The notes under the pieces are model-generated. The model saw only the letters and a program-made list of their open reading frames with translations, did no database searches and was not told the origin of the DNA. From contig JACKFM010000003.1 of assembly GCA_020632475.1 (NCBI GenBank), positions 124,001 to 188,000 on the forward strand: a stretch of DNA of 64,000 nt. Direction: 5' to 3'. A program made the translations under genes and the position numbers. The stretch comes from Candidatus Omnitrophota bacterium (GTDB lineage Bacteria; Omnitrophota; Omnitrophia; Omnitrophales; Aquincolibacteriaceae). Below, piece by piece: positions 27,301-31,701 of the stretch. How positions within the stretch are numbered: position 1 is the first letter of the stretch; each line of letters starts with the position of its first letter.

Positions 27301-30218
27301 CCTGGGTTTGCGGGGGGAGTTTTACCTGCTGTGCCAGCGGTTGTGGCGATGCGCCCCCTTGTGTTTTGAACGGATTTACTTGTCTTGATTACAATACATT
27401 ACCCGGTCCGATTCCGCATTGTCCTAATCCCGGAGCCGCATGGGGAGATTGTCATCCCGGTCAGTTGTGCTGTAACGGTACAGGGACAGGTACGGGAACT
27501 GGAACCGGAACAGGAACGGGAACTGGGACAGAAGTAGGAACGGGTACCGAGACAGAAGTAGGAACGGGCACCGAGACTGCAACAGAACAACCCGAGTGTG
27601 AAGAAACCGAGAATTATTGTTTTGTCCTTTCCGGCGGAGTCGGGTGTACGGTTTGGCGGCATATTGAGAATACCTGTACCACTTATGATGAATCAGGTAA
27701 CGAGATTGACCACGAGGTCATTGTCAGCGAAGGCTGTGACCCGGGCTGTATCAGCTGTAGTGATGTCTCGCAGTGCAGTGAAACAGAGGACGGAGTGGCT
27801 GAAGATAAGAATTGCTGTTCACTCGAAGGTGCTGAGGCTGCTCCTGTCTGTACACCCACAGGAACACATCCTGATCCCGAATGCCATCCGGGTGAATGTT
27901 CGGCAAGTGAGGTTTGCGCCAGTAGTTGTGCGGAATTAGGCCGTCTTGAAAATGGAACTTGCGGCGGAGGGTTGTGTTGTCGACTGGTGGAATGTCATGA
28001 CGAGGAGGGCGCATGTAAGAGCTCATGTGATGTGGATGAAACAGATCTGGGCAGTTATCCCGATTGTGCTGGGGCAACCACGTGTTGCGTCACAAAACCG
28101 GATGACGGCAAGTGCAAGAATGCTGCGGATTGTGACGACGGAATTGATTGTACCGACGATCAATGTACGGCCGATGGGGCTTGCTCTCATACTTCAAACT
28201 GTCCGGATCCGAAAGTGTGTACACTAAGCGGTTGCCAGGATAATTGTCTTGGCGGCGTAGCCGCTTGCGGTAATGGAACTTGCCCCGTGATTTGTGTGCC
28301 TGACAGCAATGAATGCGGGCATACGCCGGATCCGTGTAATAGTTGTGAAATAGAACCGTGTACAGATTGCGTTAGTAATAGTGATTGTTCCTCCATGTGC
28401 GGAGCCTGCGGTGATCATGAGGGGGTTTGTCAAAAAGCCTGTTCGCCCGGGGAGTGTCAAGGCGGTTATTGCGTAGTCGATGAAACCGCTCCACCTGAAT
28501 ATGAGAATTGTTCGGCCAGTGAATGTGAAGGTTCATCCTGTACAACCGACGATGATTGTCCGGGCACATGTGCTGATTGCGATCTTCAACCCGCCCTAGG
28601 GGGTGCGTGTGATTCGGTTTGCTATAACGGGTTATGCCAGGGCGGACATTGCGTTGCCGGATCCGGAATCGAGAATCAGTATTTTGGCGGAAGCTGTTCG
28701 GCAAGCTGTACGGAAGACGGGAATTACTGTTGTGATGGGCATTGTACAACGGAGGCTTCGACTCAGTGTGACGACCCTGAGTGCGGAGACGGTACGGTTG
28801 ATCCTGGTGAGGAATGTGATGACGGTAATACTGCCGATGGAGATGGCTGTAGCAGCGCCTGCAGTTCAGAACCTCCGGTTTCATGCAGTGGTCCTTCGGA
28901 TTGTCCGCATGTCCCCTACGGAACATGTGCCCCTGATACACCCGGTAATTGTACTCAACCGGCAACCGCGCGTACTTGTAACATGACGACGCATGTGTGT
29001 GAAAATGCGGGAGATACCGTTATTCCGTGCGAATGTCCTCCAACGTGTACAAGCGATTCGGATTGTCCGATTGTTCCGAATGGATCCTGTACGCCCGTAT
29101 CGTCAGCCCCCGATGAAACCGATTGCACGCAGCCGGGTATTGCCCGGACATGTAATACTTCGACAGGCTATTGTGAAGACGGTGGGGCAACTACGATTCC
29201 GTGTGTTTGTCCTACGGGGTGTAGAAGTGATGCCGATTGCGATGACAGTATGAGTTGTACGGATGATGCCTGCAATACGACGGATGGATCCTGCTCACAC
29301 ACTTCAAACTGTTCCGATCCTCAGGTCTGTACCTCAAGCGGTTGTGCGGATGGCTGTGAGGGCGGCGTGCCGGCCTGTTCTGGTGGGATATGTCCGGCGA
29401 TTTGTACCGCTGACGTCAATGAATGTGGGAACCCTCGCGATCCCTGTAATGATTGTGTTTTTATCCCCTGCGGATGTACAAGCGATGGAGATTGCGATGA
29501 CGGTATGAGTTGTTCGGATGATACCTGTGATACGACGGATGGATCATGCTCACACGCTTCAAACTGTTCCGGTTCTCAGGTCTGTACCTCAAGTGGGTGC
29601 GCAAATGACTGTGGTGGCGGCGTGCCGGCCTGTTCTGGTGGAGTATGTCCGGTCAATTGTACCGCTGACGTTAATGAATGCGGAAATCCTCGCGATCCCT
29701 GTAATGATTGTGCTTTTATTACCTGTCCTGATACCGATACGGATACGAGTACTGACACAGGTGGCAGTGCTTATGATTGTACGGATGTTGGGTTAGAGGA
29801 TTCCTCATCGGCTTGTGTGACAGGCTGTTATAGTAGCGGAACGGCCACCCTGCCGGACAGCTCTACAAAAACTTGTTATACCTGTCTGGGTGCTACGACC
29901 CATGTCACGCCTTCGGATGTGTGTAGCGGAAAGACTTACACGACAGCAAGTTCTAATCCTTGTGTGACTTCCTGCGGAAATTCCGGAAGCGGAACTTCGG
30001 GAGACAAATGTCCTGCAGGCAGTGCCGTTGACTTTGTCGGCAGCACACAAACTGTTTATTGCTGCGAATGTGCCAGCGTAGGAGACTGTGATGGTTTAAT
30101 TGATGACTGTTGTGGCCCTGGTGCCAGCGATGTCAAAAAGGTGAATGACACCACAGCCATTACTTGTTCGACTTGTAAATATGAGTGTAAAGACGTAGAC
30201 TGCGAATCATGTGAATAA
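9306..30218 (+). CDS. giant secreted cysteine-rich repeat protein (6970 residues)
   Basis: One uninterrupted frame of 20.9 kb starts at a TTG (AGGAG 10 bases upstream) with a signal peptide ending near SFA-DD (residue 29). Order of parts: (1) DUF4215/Myxococcus-type cysteine repeats (CGDG...EQCDDGN...DGCSSTC) at about 74-100 and 232-393; (2) a cysteine-poor domain at about 107-229; (3) 14 tandem 118-residue units from about 514 to 2100, containing CDDGNVCTTDSC motifs like the Dictyostelium CTDC repeat; (4) a second copy of the cysteine-poor domain at about 2265-2385; (5) further CTDC and CGNG repeats to about 3310; (6) a mosaic of small cysteine modules joined by (Thr-X)n linkers, about 3315-6095; (7) more cysteine repeats, including three 85-residue units; (8) a C-terminal cap without an LPXTG motif or membrane anchor. 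I infer a disulfide-stiffened extracellular fibre, adhesin or scaffold; enzymatic function is not apparent. Flanking genes are a CPBP protease and polysaccharide export genes. Confidence 0.9.
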   Translation: MKRQRRLRWVQFGVVIFLFSFFAVTKSFADDQNDQEANYTPTSGPTLISEQIVPFPIVNTSGLLTSFSGTVPYCGDSVITAPEQCDDGNRIDNDGCSATCELELGRSVDCNIQISGGGTFYVGETGTARVLTICSTPAGERESEETRWIGTLDSLLGTKSAWAAVASEDYSDEDFEWVLVGGDVSDCRVNEQPRSISISCSKPTKQTITYFARGKKSLQTSRVVSFNFVEEGCGNGIVNSGEECDDGNNTDGDGCSASCRRENRICGDGVLDRDLREECDDGNTLNNDGCTSSCRIEFCGDGIVQSKEQCDDNNLISGDGCSSTCKRENVCGDGQINQSSEQCDDGNLFNGDGCSSLCLIEAFCGDGHVDPGEQCDDGNKNSNDGCSSSCYLECVTGQVFCPATNNCQPQSLCSCTSDLQCDDRNVCTTNRCVQGVCQTTNNSNPCDDRNSCTVNDVCANGVCQSGSAVQCSILDQRCTPGDGICRCPQGSKVCRNQCIPIGQLCECDENDPNSCDDGDLCNGIESCVNGQCVGGSKLNCNDGNACTSDSCNPAQGCVNQNNKVPCNDNLRCSTNDTCSDGACRGSAMPCPVSEQSCNPSTGLCECPQGKKLCNGTCVPQSNPCQCQSDSDCNDDDVCNGQETCQDFTCKPGTVLSCNDNNVCTSDSCNPTQGCVYEPNNEECNDGNACTEDDVCSEGVCGGDPIQCSISTQTCDVETGICRCPEGQVSCGAICVDAGKCECTQDSDCADNDVCNGSESCSSGQCIHENPLNCNDGNVCTTDSCIPESGCVNAPNNASCNDNNACTVDDVCSDSVCNGTAISCPAQGQTCNPNNGNCECLTGKELCGVVCVDTGTCECTQNADCVDGNVCNGVESCNTATGQCVPGTPIVCDDNNVCTTDSCLPSTGCSNVANSVVCNDQNPCTTGDVCANKVCSGVAVTCPAQGQTCNAQDGQCQCTDGKVLCGSVCVTAGTCQCTKNADCINSNLCDGTETCNTETGQCVAGTPLPCDDGNVCTTDSCVPSIGCVNSANNLSCNDQNACTADDVCANKVCSGQVVTCPAQGQTCNSQNGQCQCPAGKVLCGSVCVTTGTCQCTKNADCVDSNLCNGTETCNTQTGQCVAGSPIRCNDDNVCTTDTCIPTTGCVYSANNEICNDQNSCTTGDVCSNKICAGQAITCPAQGQTCNSQNGQCQCPSGKVLCGSVCVTTGTCQCTKNADCVDSNLCNGTETCNTQTGQCVAGTPLPCDDGNVCTTDSCVPATGCKNTANNIACNDQNSCTTGDVCSNKVCSGQAISCPVSEQTCNSQTGQCQCPTGKELCGSICVTTGTCECVQNSDCVNDNLCDGTETCDLATGRCEPGTPLPCDDGNVCTTDSCVPSAGCVNNANNDVCNDQNPCTNNDVCTNKVCAGQPISCPVNEQTCNTQNGQCECPAGKVLCGSVCVATGTCQCTKNADCVDSNLCNGTETCNTQTGQCIAGSPILCNDGNVCTTDSCIPSSGCQYTANNITCNDQNPCTNNDVCANAACNGQPISCPVNEQTCNSQTGQCQCPSGKVLCGSICVTTGTCQCTQNADCVDSNLCNGTETCNTQTGQCVAGTPLPCDDRNVCTTDSCVPATGCVNNTNNDACNDQNPCTNNDVCSNKVCSGQPISCPVNEQACNTQNGQCECPTGKVLCGSVCVATGTCQCTKDADCVDGNLCNGTETCNTQTGQCIAGTPPPCNDGNVCTTDSCIPTSGCVHNPNSEICNDNNPCTMGDVCANTECHGQLISCPVNEQTCNTQNGQCECPAGKVLCGAICVTEGTCQCVVDGDCDDQNLCNGAETCNTQTGQCVAGTALDCDDHKVCTTDSCVPETGCKNDANSLNCDDQNSCTNNDVCANEICSGQIISCPVQGQTCNSQTGQCECPAGKELCGAICVTAGTCECVQDSDCVNANLCDGTESCDLATGKCKPGTPLPCDDSKVCTTDSCVPSSGCVNNPNTEPCDDENPCTNNDACSNGACVPGTPVTCPIQEQICNTQNGVCECPSGKEQCGSVCVPVGTCECTQDSDCVDNNLCNGTETCNTQNGQCVAGSPLDCDDQNVCTTDSCNLSTGCTHANNVGPCDDGIYCNGDDQCSGGSCQPGSGRGCTDGIACTADSCDEDADQCVFTDNCTNGEVCDAQLNQCVTGCQNDSDCPSSTGEECTEYYCAAQNRCEIRDKANGVACSDGNFCTDGDQCTNGNCQPGAPRDCDDNLNCTNDSCNAAAVRCENLSTCPGNQICDAVLNQCVDPGSQCSDPEVALTGGGTLGIGESGSADATTTCDEGLLITAAESWWEKILGIKTAYAGRFDFLENYDRVDDCEAKGFEVSHSGGKRITITCTQQAVGKTCSVRARGKSTHVQSNAVIFTCLGISPLGGCDSDADCDDGNVCTDNTCNLTTHTCNAPVNNTANCEDGKYCTVNDKCNDGSCQKGTDRLCDDGLSCSVDSCDESQGKCVADTGNCECNSDADCDDENVCTDNTCNLTTHTCNAPVNNTANCEDGKYCTVNDKCNGGSCQKGTDRPCDDSISCTDDSCNESTDQCDFVDNCPAGMSCDTGENQCVPKTCPQNQRLCNGDCIAETECCIDLECDDGNECTEGVCNSSHQCVVANSPNGTTCADGNKCTLNDTCFNGTCQPGIPKDCNDDISCTDDSCNPNTGSCRNDDNCSGTQYCNTTTQQCSCPQGQELCGATCVDEGTCGSCPGTCVTGNRCFGMEYVPTGACATGEVCCKTVATCSSPVSCSPDTFNFGFGNQSSVCSANSGVNYIQYEGGSCPDTDACNVFPTVVTGSNASFNLVVQSRGESSCTLNFSGQKRVVIDPNGGTQVVDCGTNSQVITCHGECGNGVADAGEECGESGLPQCATGYSCVTCQCVQDVDCGLNEKYCNGECIAADACCDDDDCNSLDAVCADGVCNATTHECSAVNKPTGTACDDGLFCTDGDICDGNGKCGKNRICDDSISCTDDSCNESTDQCDFADNCSTGMSCDTQTNQCVQLNVCGNGIIEGNEGCERPGDLCPNPPPGMNPANWKCGDNCQCHDPRCGNGIAEPGESCGEPGLSCSANEYCNVQTCHCSTQIGCGNGKAEQGEECGEPGLDQCAAGERCSNCKCVQQCDPADEKSCNGECIARDACCDDNDCSQLNTDCVNGECNITTHQCTTSNANPGTPCDDGLFCTEGSQCDGAGKCGTDRNCDDSVSCTTDSCNENTDQCEYADRCPARKQCDVTLDECVPTCGNGVADPGETCGEPGTPGCNPTSHYCDPDYCRCSGPLSCPGIGCALNKTPIDGQDCNLVLNGDLAGYCCCPGTDTNTDTNTNTDTDTSTNQPPRQCQLNCGTFDCSYQCPMVLNPCEYDNTTYDNDCLASKAGCCNSTDTNTATDTDTGNRTCSASCNHNEEGSGGAETCITSDIQPPLSSPMQGSQTFDTSMCSGSYSYNVFGSDGSFDVIAQCKAGVSGTCSINIPVPGVSCLSRTVSFSCGDTDTGTDTDTDTGGGQCAAGCQSTTTGSSGDLSCNTANINPPLSTPVNGQQSFATPVCAGVYSYAASGAFGTFMISANCLDGASGICSYTASVPGVSCLSKTLSFQCGDTDTNTDTDTDTATATGCSSDAQCDDKDVCTRDKCQGGTCEHSVDFGASCPTDLQGIYDEECDPGFCVGGSGPGVAICAGQLTSGGICHDDNDPCTDDICDVGTCKHSPKNCGQGGTCVAGIGCQCSSGYALCNGICQLATEPCQLIELCGNGKLDIGEECDPKNQHVTGYPIGMCRYNQTPREWCSDDCKCVPETDTATNTSTNTATNTAINTNTRTNTNTNTRTNTNTNTNTDTDTNTDTLSRTDTDTATDTDTGNRTCSASCNHNEEGSGGAETCITSDIQPPLSSPMQGSQTFDTSMCSGSYSYNVFGSDGSFDVIAQCKPGVSGTCSVNIPVPGVSCLSRTVSFSCGDTDTGTDTDTGGGQCTAECQSTTTSSSGDLSCNTANINPPLSTPVNGQQSFATPVCAGVYFYAADGAFGTFEIAANCLDGASGICSYTASLPGVSCFSKTLSFQCGDTDTNTGTNTDTGVGLCPAGYHLGQMCWVGNIPHCGADETEVACLNGTPDCCCCGGGTGTDTNTNTNTGNTDTDTSTDTDTSTNQPPRQCQLNCGTFDCSYQCPMVLNPCEYNNTAYDNDCLASKAVCCNPTDTNTATDTDTGTQPICSDTDGGIKPYTAGTVTLGNITVSDECQYIVAGAGSGWRLTEHYCDTPFTNGKIYIDCDGDCENGACIPIDQDQCSDSDGGLEFFIKGTTRGRLYAGGPVEEVTDRCLNLIPGDPRLEEAYCANNLLRVQSIQCQYGCQDGVCIGGTDTNTNTNTNTATDTDTDTGTGSLCSSRGKTCNDECPSGTIGINCDSGGICSDGISFDECCECSPITGTDTETGTGTGTETKKTSCSSLGKTCATECPAGTVAKNCSSMTGLCSNGINDSLCCDCIVEEKCPPDRCENGYLCYWIHNPQGKCAGVVCSPAQQCDCTGVCCSTRWPDKGCDGGGAGVGQCNYSNATSFACCAQGCVDTSISTGTSTGTATDTDTDTDTDTNTVLGMCCPPICSNGTRCDRTCVGGSCVGGSCTGSCDISVCTPDSMCTGTSTDTGTNTNTATDTDTNTGGFCQYDTDCPVQTEDCTAWRCNTTLHQCVKYSFADGDPCKNDGKCTNRTCQGGACTGPLVVCPDDGVACTQAICNYNSGYCVQADLCINDGKKCDLTSGQCIDTGTDTDTSTGTNTNAGICPAGYHLGQLCMAAGVPHCAQGENEVTCTSGAPDCCCCGGGTGTDTGTATSTGTGNNCPPPFCTIDATGQPVRCASTPPFCEALSCVPDPACATVTDTGTYTGTGTGGGSCNPPCGSSCLEDSGGFCTICSEICTNGQCESAGACAYLQGPCSRYPECNGNTGTQTNTETSTANGGCPDGSSCIGFNECFLSGGTLGDYCGGVDSFCCIPGTNTNTSTDTNTDTATGTNTSISGCSAPICDKEMIDGVCNGLGIDCAPDFIPTPAGSCGVPGCMGSATCCLPRDPANPGQPLPGATCCPIANTGTGMNTNTATGTDTGGGGECCPDICQNGYRCPSICFGTCYPDGSCLNSSGIDACEQDVGAPCVVDPTCGTSTATGTGTNTSTNTVTGIWTGTDTGTNTDTDTNTGGGGCSVSCQYAQDDSLGAAQKSCLTTNIEPPVPPISSGPQSFDTSVCSGLYNYNASGHNGVIEINATCKPNVSGTCSFSASASGVSCLSASISFQCGSTDTNTSTDTSTDTGTSNACTADGDCDDMNVCTSNTCEDRDGDGVKTCYATPVPDGAACSDDGLSCTDDLCNNGHCVHTDNCTAPETCDMKAGICYGCPAGTKPCGGVCISAALCCVNSDCDDADSCTDDICAWGECTNPPLDPLPAHCPTDTDTDTATNTNTGGGLCPAGYHLGQMCMVGNIPHCGAEETEVDCLNGAPDCCCCGGGTATETDTATNTDTDTNGGCGLGLSCMDPLSICPNGLNPHCTKPAATCAVGEQCCECRAGTSTDTNTDTATGTGGGECCPDRCQNGYRCPMACYGTCYADGSCLNGSGIDACGDMGAPCYLDPTCGTGTSTSTDTNTGTEGLCPGDPGYCGVCGIQVCCGSEGWKCPLQTFEACLNPCSGGTATNTGTGTNTSTGTVSGCPGTCCSTMGPDPGCDANGLDPDGAPLACGTNSVCCATGCKGNTGTGTGTDTSISTGTGGSCYQPTCTQQKGPDGSCHEIILDCALGGSVALSAGSCENDGCTGTAVCCVPPDPLHPGQPMPGATCCSITNTGTNTATGTDTNTASSCDPPCDPGECFEAPDGSGCVQCPADFCVDGMCLSSEAPCLPVECPCSGPTGTGTGTNTGTGTGTSGTGTSTGTGTGGGGSCYDGVCSSDESMCCLCVESGQDCYNPGIACDPADSCGTSGVCGNGIVEPGEVCDDGGMGYSCTLDCSAENCLFKGGSCCTWSGPEKTCDSNGQASGSWVCGGSFTCCASGCGDAPPCVLNGFTCLDYNTLPGPIPHCPNPGAAWGDCHPGQLCCNGTGTGTGTGTGTGTGTGTEVGTGTETEVGTGTETATEQPECEETENYCFVLSGGVGCTVWRHIENTCTTYDESGNEIDHEVIVSEGCDPGCISCSDVSQCSETEDGVAEDKNCCSLEGAEAAPVCTPTGTHPDPECHPGECSASEVCASSCAELGRLENGTCGGGLCCRLVECHDEEGACKSSCDVDETDLGSYPDCAGATTCCVTKPDDGKCKNAADCDDGIDCTDDQCTADGACSHTSNCPDPKVCTLSGCQDNCLGGVAACGNGTCPVICVPDSNECGHTPDPCNSCEIEPCTDCVSNSDCSSMCGACGDHEGVCQKACSPGECQGGYCVVDETAPPEYENCSASECEGSSCTTDDDCPGTCADCDLQPALGGACDSVCYNGLCQGGHCVAGSGIENQYFGGSCSASCTEDGNYCCDGHCTTEASTQCDDPECGDGTVDPGEECDDGNTADGDGCSSACSSEPPVSCSGPSDCPHVPYGTCAPDTPGNCTQPATARTCNMTTHVCENAGDTVIPCECPPTCTSDSDCPIVPNGSCTPVSSAPDETDCTQPGIARTCNTSTGYCEDGGATTIPCVCPTGCRSDADCDDSMSCTDDACNTTDGSCSHTSNCSDPQVCTSSGCADGCEGGVPACSGGICPAICTADVNECGNPRDPCNDCVFIPCGCTSDGDCDDGMSCSDDTCDTTDGSCSHASNCSGSQVCTSSGCANDCGGGVPACSGGVCPVNCTADVNECGNPRDPCNDCAFITCPDTDTDTSTDTGGSAYDCTDVGLEDSSSACVTGCYSSGTATLPDSSTKTCYTCLGATTHVTPSDVCSGKTYTTASSNPCVTSCGNSGSGTSGDKCPAGSAVDFVGSTQTVYCCECASVGDCDGLIDDCCGPGASDVKKVNDTTAITCSTCKYECKDVDCESCE
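9999..10482 (+). repeat. five consecutive DUF4215-type cysteine repeats
   Basis: Five units follow each other, each of the form CG(N/D)G...E(E/Q)CDD.N...(D)GC(S/T)(A/S)(S/T/L)C, about 30-34 residues long. A sixth stands alone at about 9525-9606. Eight further shorter or single copies occur later in the protein, the last near 28782-28862, for 14 seen in total. These repeats are known from large exported proteins of myxobacteria and other environmental bacteria. Confidence 0.85.
10845..15600 (+). repeat. 14 tandem copies of a 118-residue (354-bp) cysteine-rich unit
   Basis: The anchor codon before the ...C-x4-(L/V)C(N/D)G.E(T/S)C motif falls at 10845, 11196, 11544, 11892, 12246, 12600, 12954, 13308, 13662, 14016, 14370, 14724, 15078 and 15435. 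The spacing is exactly 354 bp for nine successive steps between 11892 and 15078, with 351, 348 and 348 before and 357 after. Unit 4 contains 20 Cys in 118 residues. Each unit holds CDDGNVCTTDSC, CNDQNPCT.NDVC and a C..GK.LCGS.CV segment. The last copy decays after about 15600. Confidence 0.92.
19321..19440 (+). repeat. Kazal-like cysteine module, first copy (second copy 21733-21852)
   Basis: The module reads CGTFDCSYQCPMVLNPC followed by EYDNTTYDNDCLASKAGCC, with the Kazal-type spacing C...TYxNxCxxxxAxC. An almost identical copy lies 2412 bp downstream. Kazal domains are serine-protease inhibitors in animals and occur in some bacterial surface proteins. Inhibitory activity here is not shown. 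Confidence 0.55.
19447..20100 (+). repeat. segmental duplication inside the giant gene, copy 1
   Basis: This stretch encodes two related domains of about 90 residues (starting at TCSASCNHNEEG and QCAAGCQSTTTG) separated by a short Thr-Asp linker. It recurs 1380 bp downstream. Between 19501-19780 and 20881-21160 I count 11 differences in 280 bases, so the duplication is recent. A third, diverged relative lies at about 24826-25110. Confidence 0.88.
20676..20864 (+). repeat. longest (Thr-X)n linker
   Basis: Over 63 codons nearly every second residue is Thr, with Asp, Asn, Ala, Ser, Ile or Arg between. Thr codons ACA, ACG, ACC and ACT are mixed, so the DNA is not a pure short tandem repeat. Similar shorter linkers separate the cysteine modules from about 19248 to 27590. 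They shift from mainly T-D/T-N toward T-G near the end. Such linkers are likely to be extended and are candidates for O-glycosylation. Confidence 0.85.
20827..21474 (+). repeat. segmental duplication inside the giant gene, copy 2
   Basis: This is the partner of 19447-20100. The register shifts from 1380 to 1374 bp because the internal Thr-Asp linker is two codons shorter. Most changes are silent or conservative. It is followed by a different module (21510-21635), so only part of the mosaic was duplicated. Confidence 0.88.
21510..21635 (+). repeat. 42-residue module ending PDCCCCGGG, first of three copies
   Basis: The module starts (L/I)CPAGYHLGQ(M/L)C and ends PDCCCCGGG. Equal-length copies (126 bp) occur at 23595-23720 and 25611-25736. 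Each is followed directly by a (Thr-X)n linker. The four adjacent Cys plus glycines are unusual. I do not recognise a named family. Confidence 0.85.
29235..29730 (+). repeat. two adjacent 85-residue cysteine units near the C-terminus
   Basis: Units beginning DCDD.MSC.DD.C are spaced exactly 255 bp (29235 and 29490) and are nearly identical. A diverged third copy starts at 28128. Each ends with an NECG...DPCN(D/S)C segment. They resemble the CTDC repeats in the first half of the protein but have a different tail. Confidence 0.85.
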
Positions 30219-30261
30219 TACGTCAGCTGATCAAGATAAAATCAGGTTTGTTTAAACTCGG

Positions 30262-31701
30262 ATGTCTACAATTTCCCACAATAAAAAGTCCTCAGAAGTA
30301 CTCTTTGAATTTCTTTTCACAAGCCTAACGGTATTGTTTTTACTGGCGCTCGGTTCAGAACATAATAATCGGGATCTTCTGCGAATGATCCTGTGTTTTG
30401 TGACTGTGATTTTTCTTTTTGTCAGAAGAGGAACTCTCCTTAAAATCCCACAAAAAATCCCTTTGGTTTTTTATTACGCGGGACTTTTTCTGGCATTTCA
30501 ATTCTTAAGAAGCGTGTGGGCTTTAGCGGACCATTCCATGTGGAACCACGGTATGGCCAACGAGCCGCCTGAGAAGCTGTTTAATGCGTACTTCACGTCT
30601 CCGATAAGATGGTTTTTTTATTTCAGTATGATGACCATGGGATGGCTTTATTACAATGGAAAGTCTTCTTTGCGGCGGTTTATGAATATCTGCGGATGGG
30701 CTTGTTTTGTCTTTGCGATGAATGCGATTCCGGCCTGCCTATTTAACCGGGGGGCTTATTATCAAGCCGCTAACGGAAAATGGGGATTTTTTTATCCGCT
30801 TGTTTATTTCGCCGACTGGGTGCCTAAATATTGGATCAGCCGTTTTGCTTTCGCGAATCATATCGGGGATGTGATCGGTTTTGGTTTTTTTCCGGCGATC
30901 GGTCTGGCGCTTTATGCCCATCATATCTATCGGGAGAAAAAAAGAAATCATGAAATACTGCCCTCGGATAGGGCTTTTGCACGAACGATTCCCTATATGG
31001 CTTTGCGTTTAACCATGGCCGCTGCCATGGCAACGGCTATTCTTCTTATCTTTTCACGCGGAACGATGCTTTGCTTTTTTATGGCTGCTGTTATTTTTTC
31101 GGTGGCTATTGTCATGAAGCTTATGAAAAAAATCCCATGGTTTAGTGTGACCCTTGTTGTTTTACTCAGTTCAGGTTTTGTTTTTTGGTCCGGTAATTTC
31201 AAAAAAGCCTGGAAAGAGGTCCTGACCGTCAGTCAGGAAAAGGGGAAGGAGGAATCCTCTTCCGGGGCCAATGTCTCCGGAGCTAAAATCGCCCTAGCCC
31301 TTCATCATGACCACCCGTTTTTTGGGGTTGGAACCCGGGGCTATCCTTATTATGCAGCGTTTACGGCTAAAAGAGACGGGATTTTTATTCATAAAAATAT
31401 TCCGACCGAAAAATTTTATGCGATGTCGCATTATTTGCAAATATGGGCGGAACAGGGGGCCGGAGCCTATTTTTATTTTTTATTTCTGTTGGCTTATTGC
31501 ATGACGATGATCCGGGGTTTAGTCAAAACTAAAAGCCGGTTTAAATTTATCACCGCCCTTTCATTTTTCACCTTTGTCGTTATGAGTCTTGGCCATGCTG
31601 CGATTGGATATTCGATGGAAAGATTTAATCTGGCCATGCTTGTATTTATCAGTATGGGGGTCAGCCTTGCGGCGGTACGCGATGATTTTATCCATGAGTA
31701 A
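30262..31701 (+). CDS. O-antigen ligase/polymerase-like membrane protein
   Basis: A 479-residue protein with about ten hydrophobic segments and a large extracytoplasmic loop at about 320-400. The loop contains HHDHPFFGVG and, later, HYLQIWAEQGAGAY, a pattern typical of the Wzy_C (O-antigen ligase) superfamily. Members join or polymerise lipid-linked glycans at the periplasmic face of the inner membrane. The substrate cannot be predicted; glycan ligation to lipid, polymerisation, or transfer to protein are all known in the family. It starts 43 bp after the giant gene and overlaps the next gene by 8 bp. Because the giant protein has very Thr-rich linkers, a role in glycosylating it is worth testing but is inference. 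Confidence 0.82.
   Translation: MSTISHNKKSSEVLFEFLFTSLTVLFLLALGSEHNNRDLLRMILCFVTVIFLFVRRGTLLKIPQKIPLVFYYAGLFLAFQFLRSVWALADHSMWNHGMANEPPEKLFNAYFTSPIRWFFYFSMMTMGWLYYNGKSSLRRFMNICGWACFVFAMNAIPACLFNRGAYYQAANGKWGFFYPLVYFADWVPKYWISRFAFANHIGDVIGFGFFPAIGLALYAHHIYREKKRNHEILPSDRAFARTIPYMALRLTMAAAMATAILLIFSRGTMLCFFMAAVIFSVAIVMKLMKKIPWFSVTLVVLLSSGFVFWSGNFKKAWKEVLTVSQEKGKEESSSGANVSGAKIALALHHDHPFFGVGTRGYPYYAAFTAKRDGIFIHKNIPTEKFYAMSHYLQIWAEQGAGAYFYFLFLLAYCMTMIRGLVKTKSRFKFITALSFFTFVVMSLGHAAIGYSMERFNLAMLVFISMGVSLAAVRDDFIHE

Noticed and set aside
19248..27590. Non-coding microsatellite interpretation of the ACN-GAY linkers
   Set aside because: The frame stays open throughout, codons are mixed, and the linkers alternate with cysteine modules in the same frame.
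9541..30050. Many open frames of 60-230 codons on both strands inside the giant gene
   Set aside because: They follow from the biased TGT/GAT/AAC composition and lack signal sequences, ribosome-binding sites or family motifs. The long forward frame explains the region.
9306..30218. Assembly artefact or fusion of several genes
   Set aside because: No internal stop, frameshift or new signal peptide was seen and the composition is continuous. Collapsed or expanded repeats cannot be excluded without reads.
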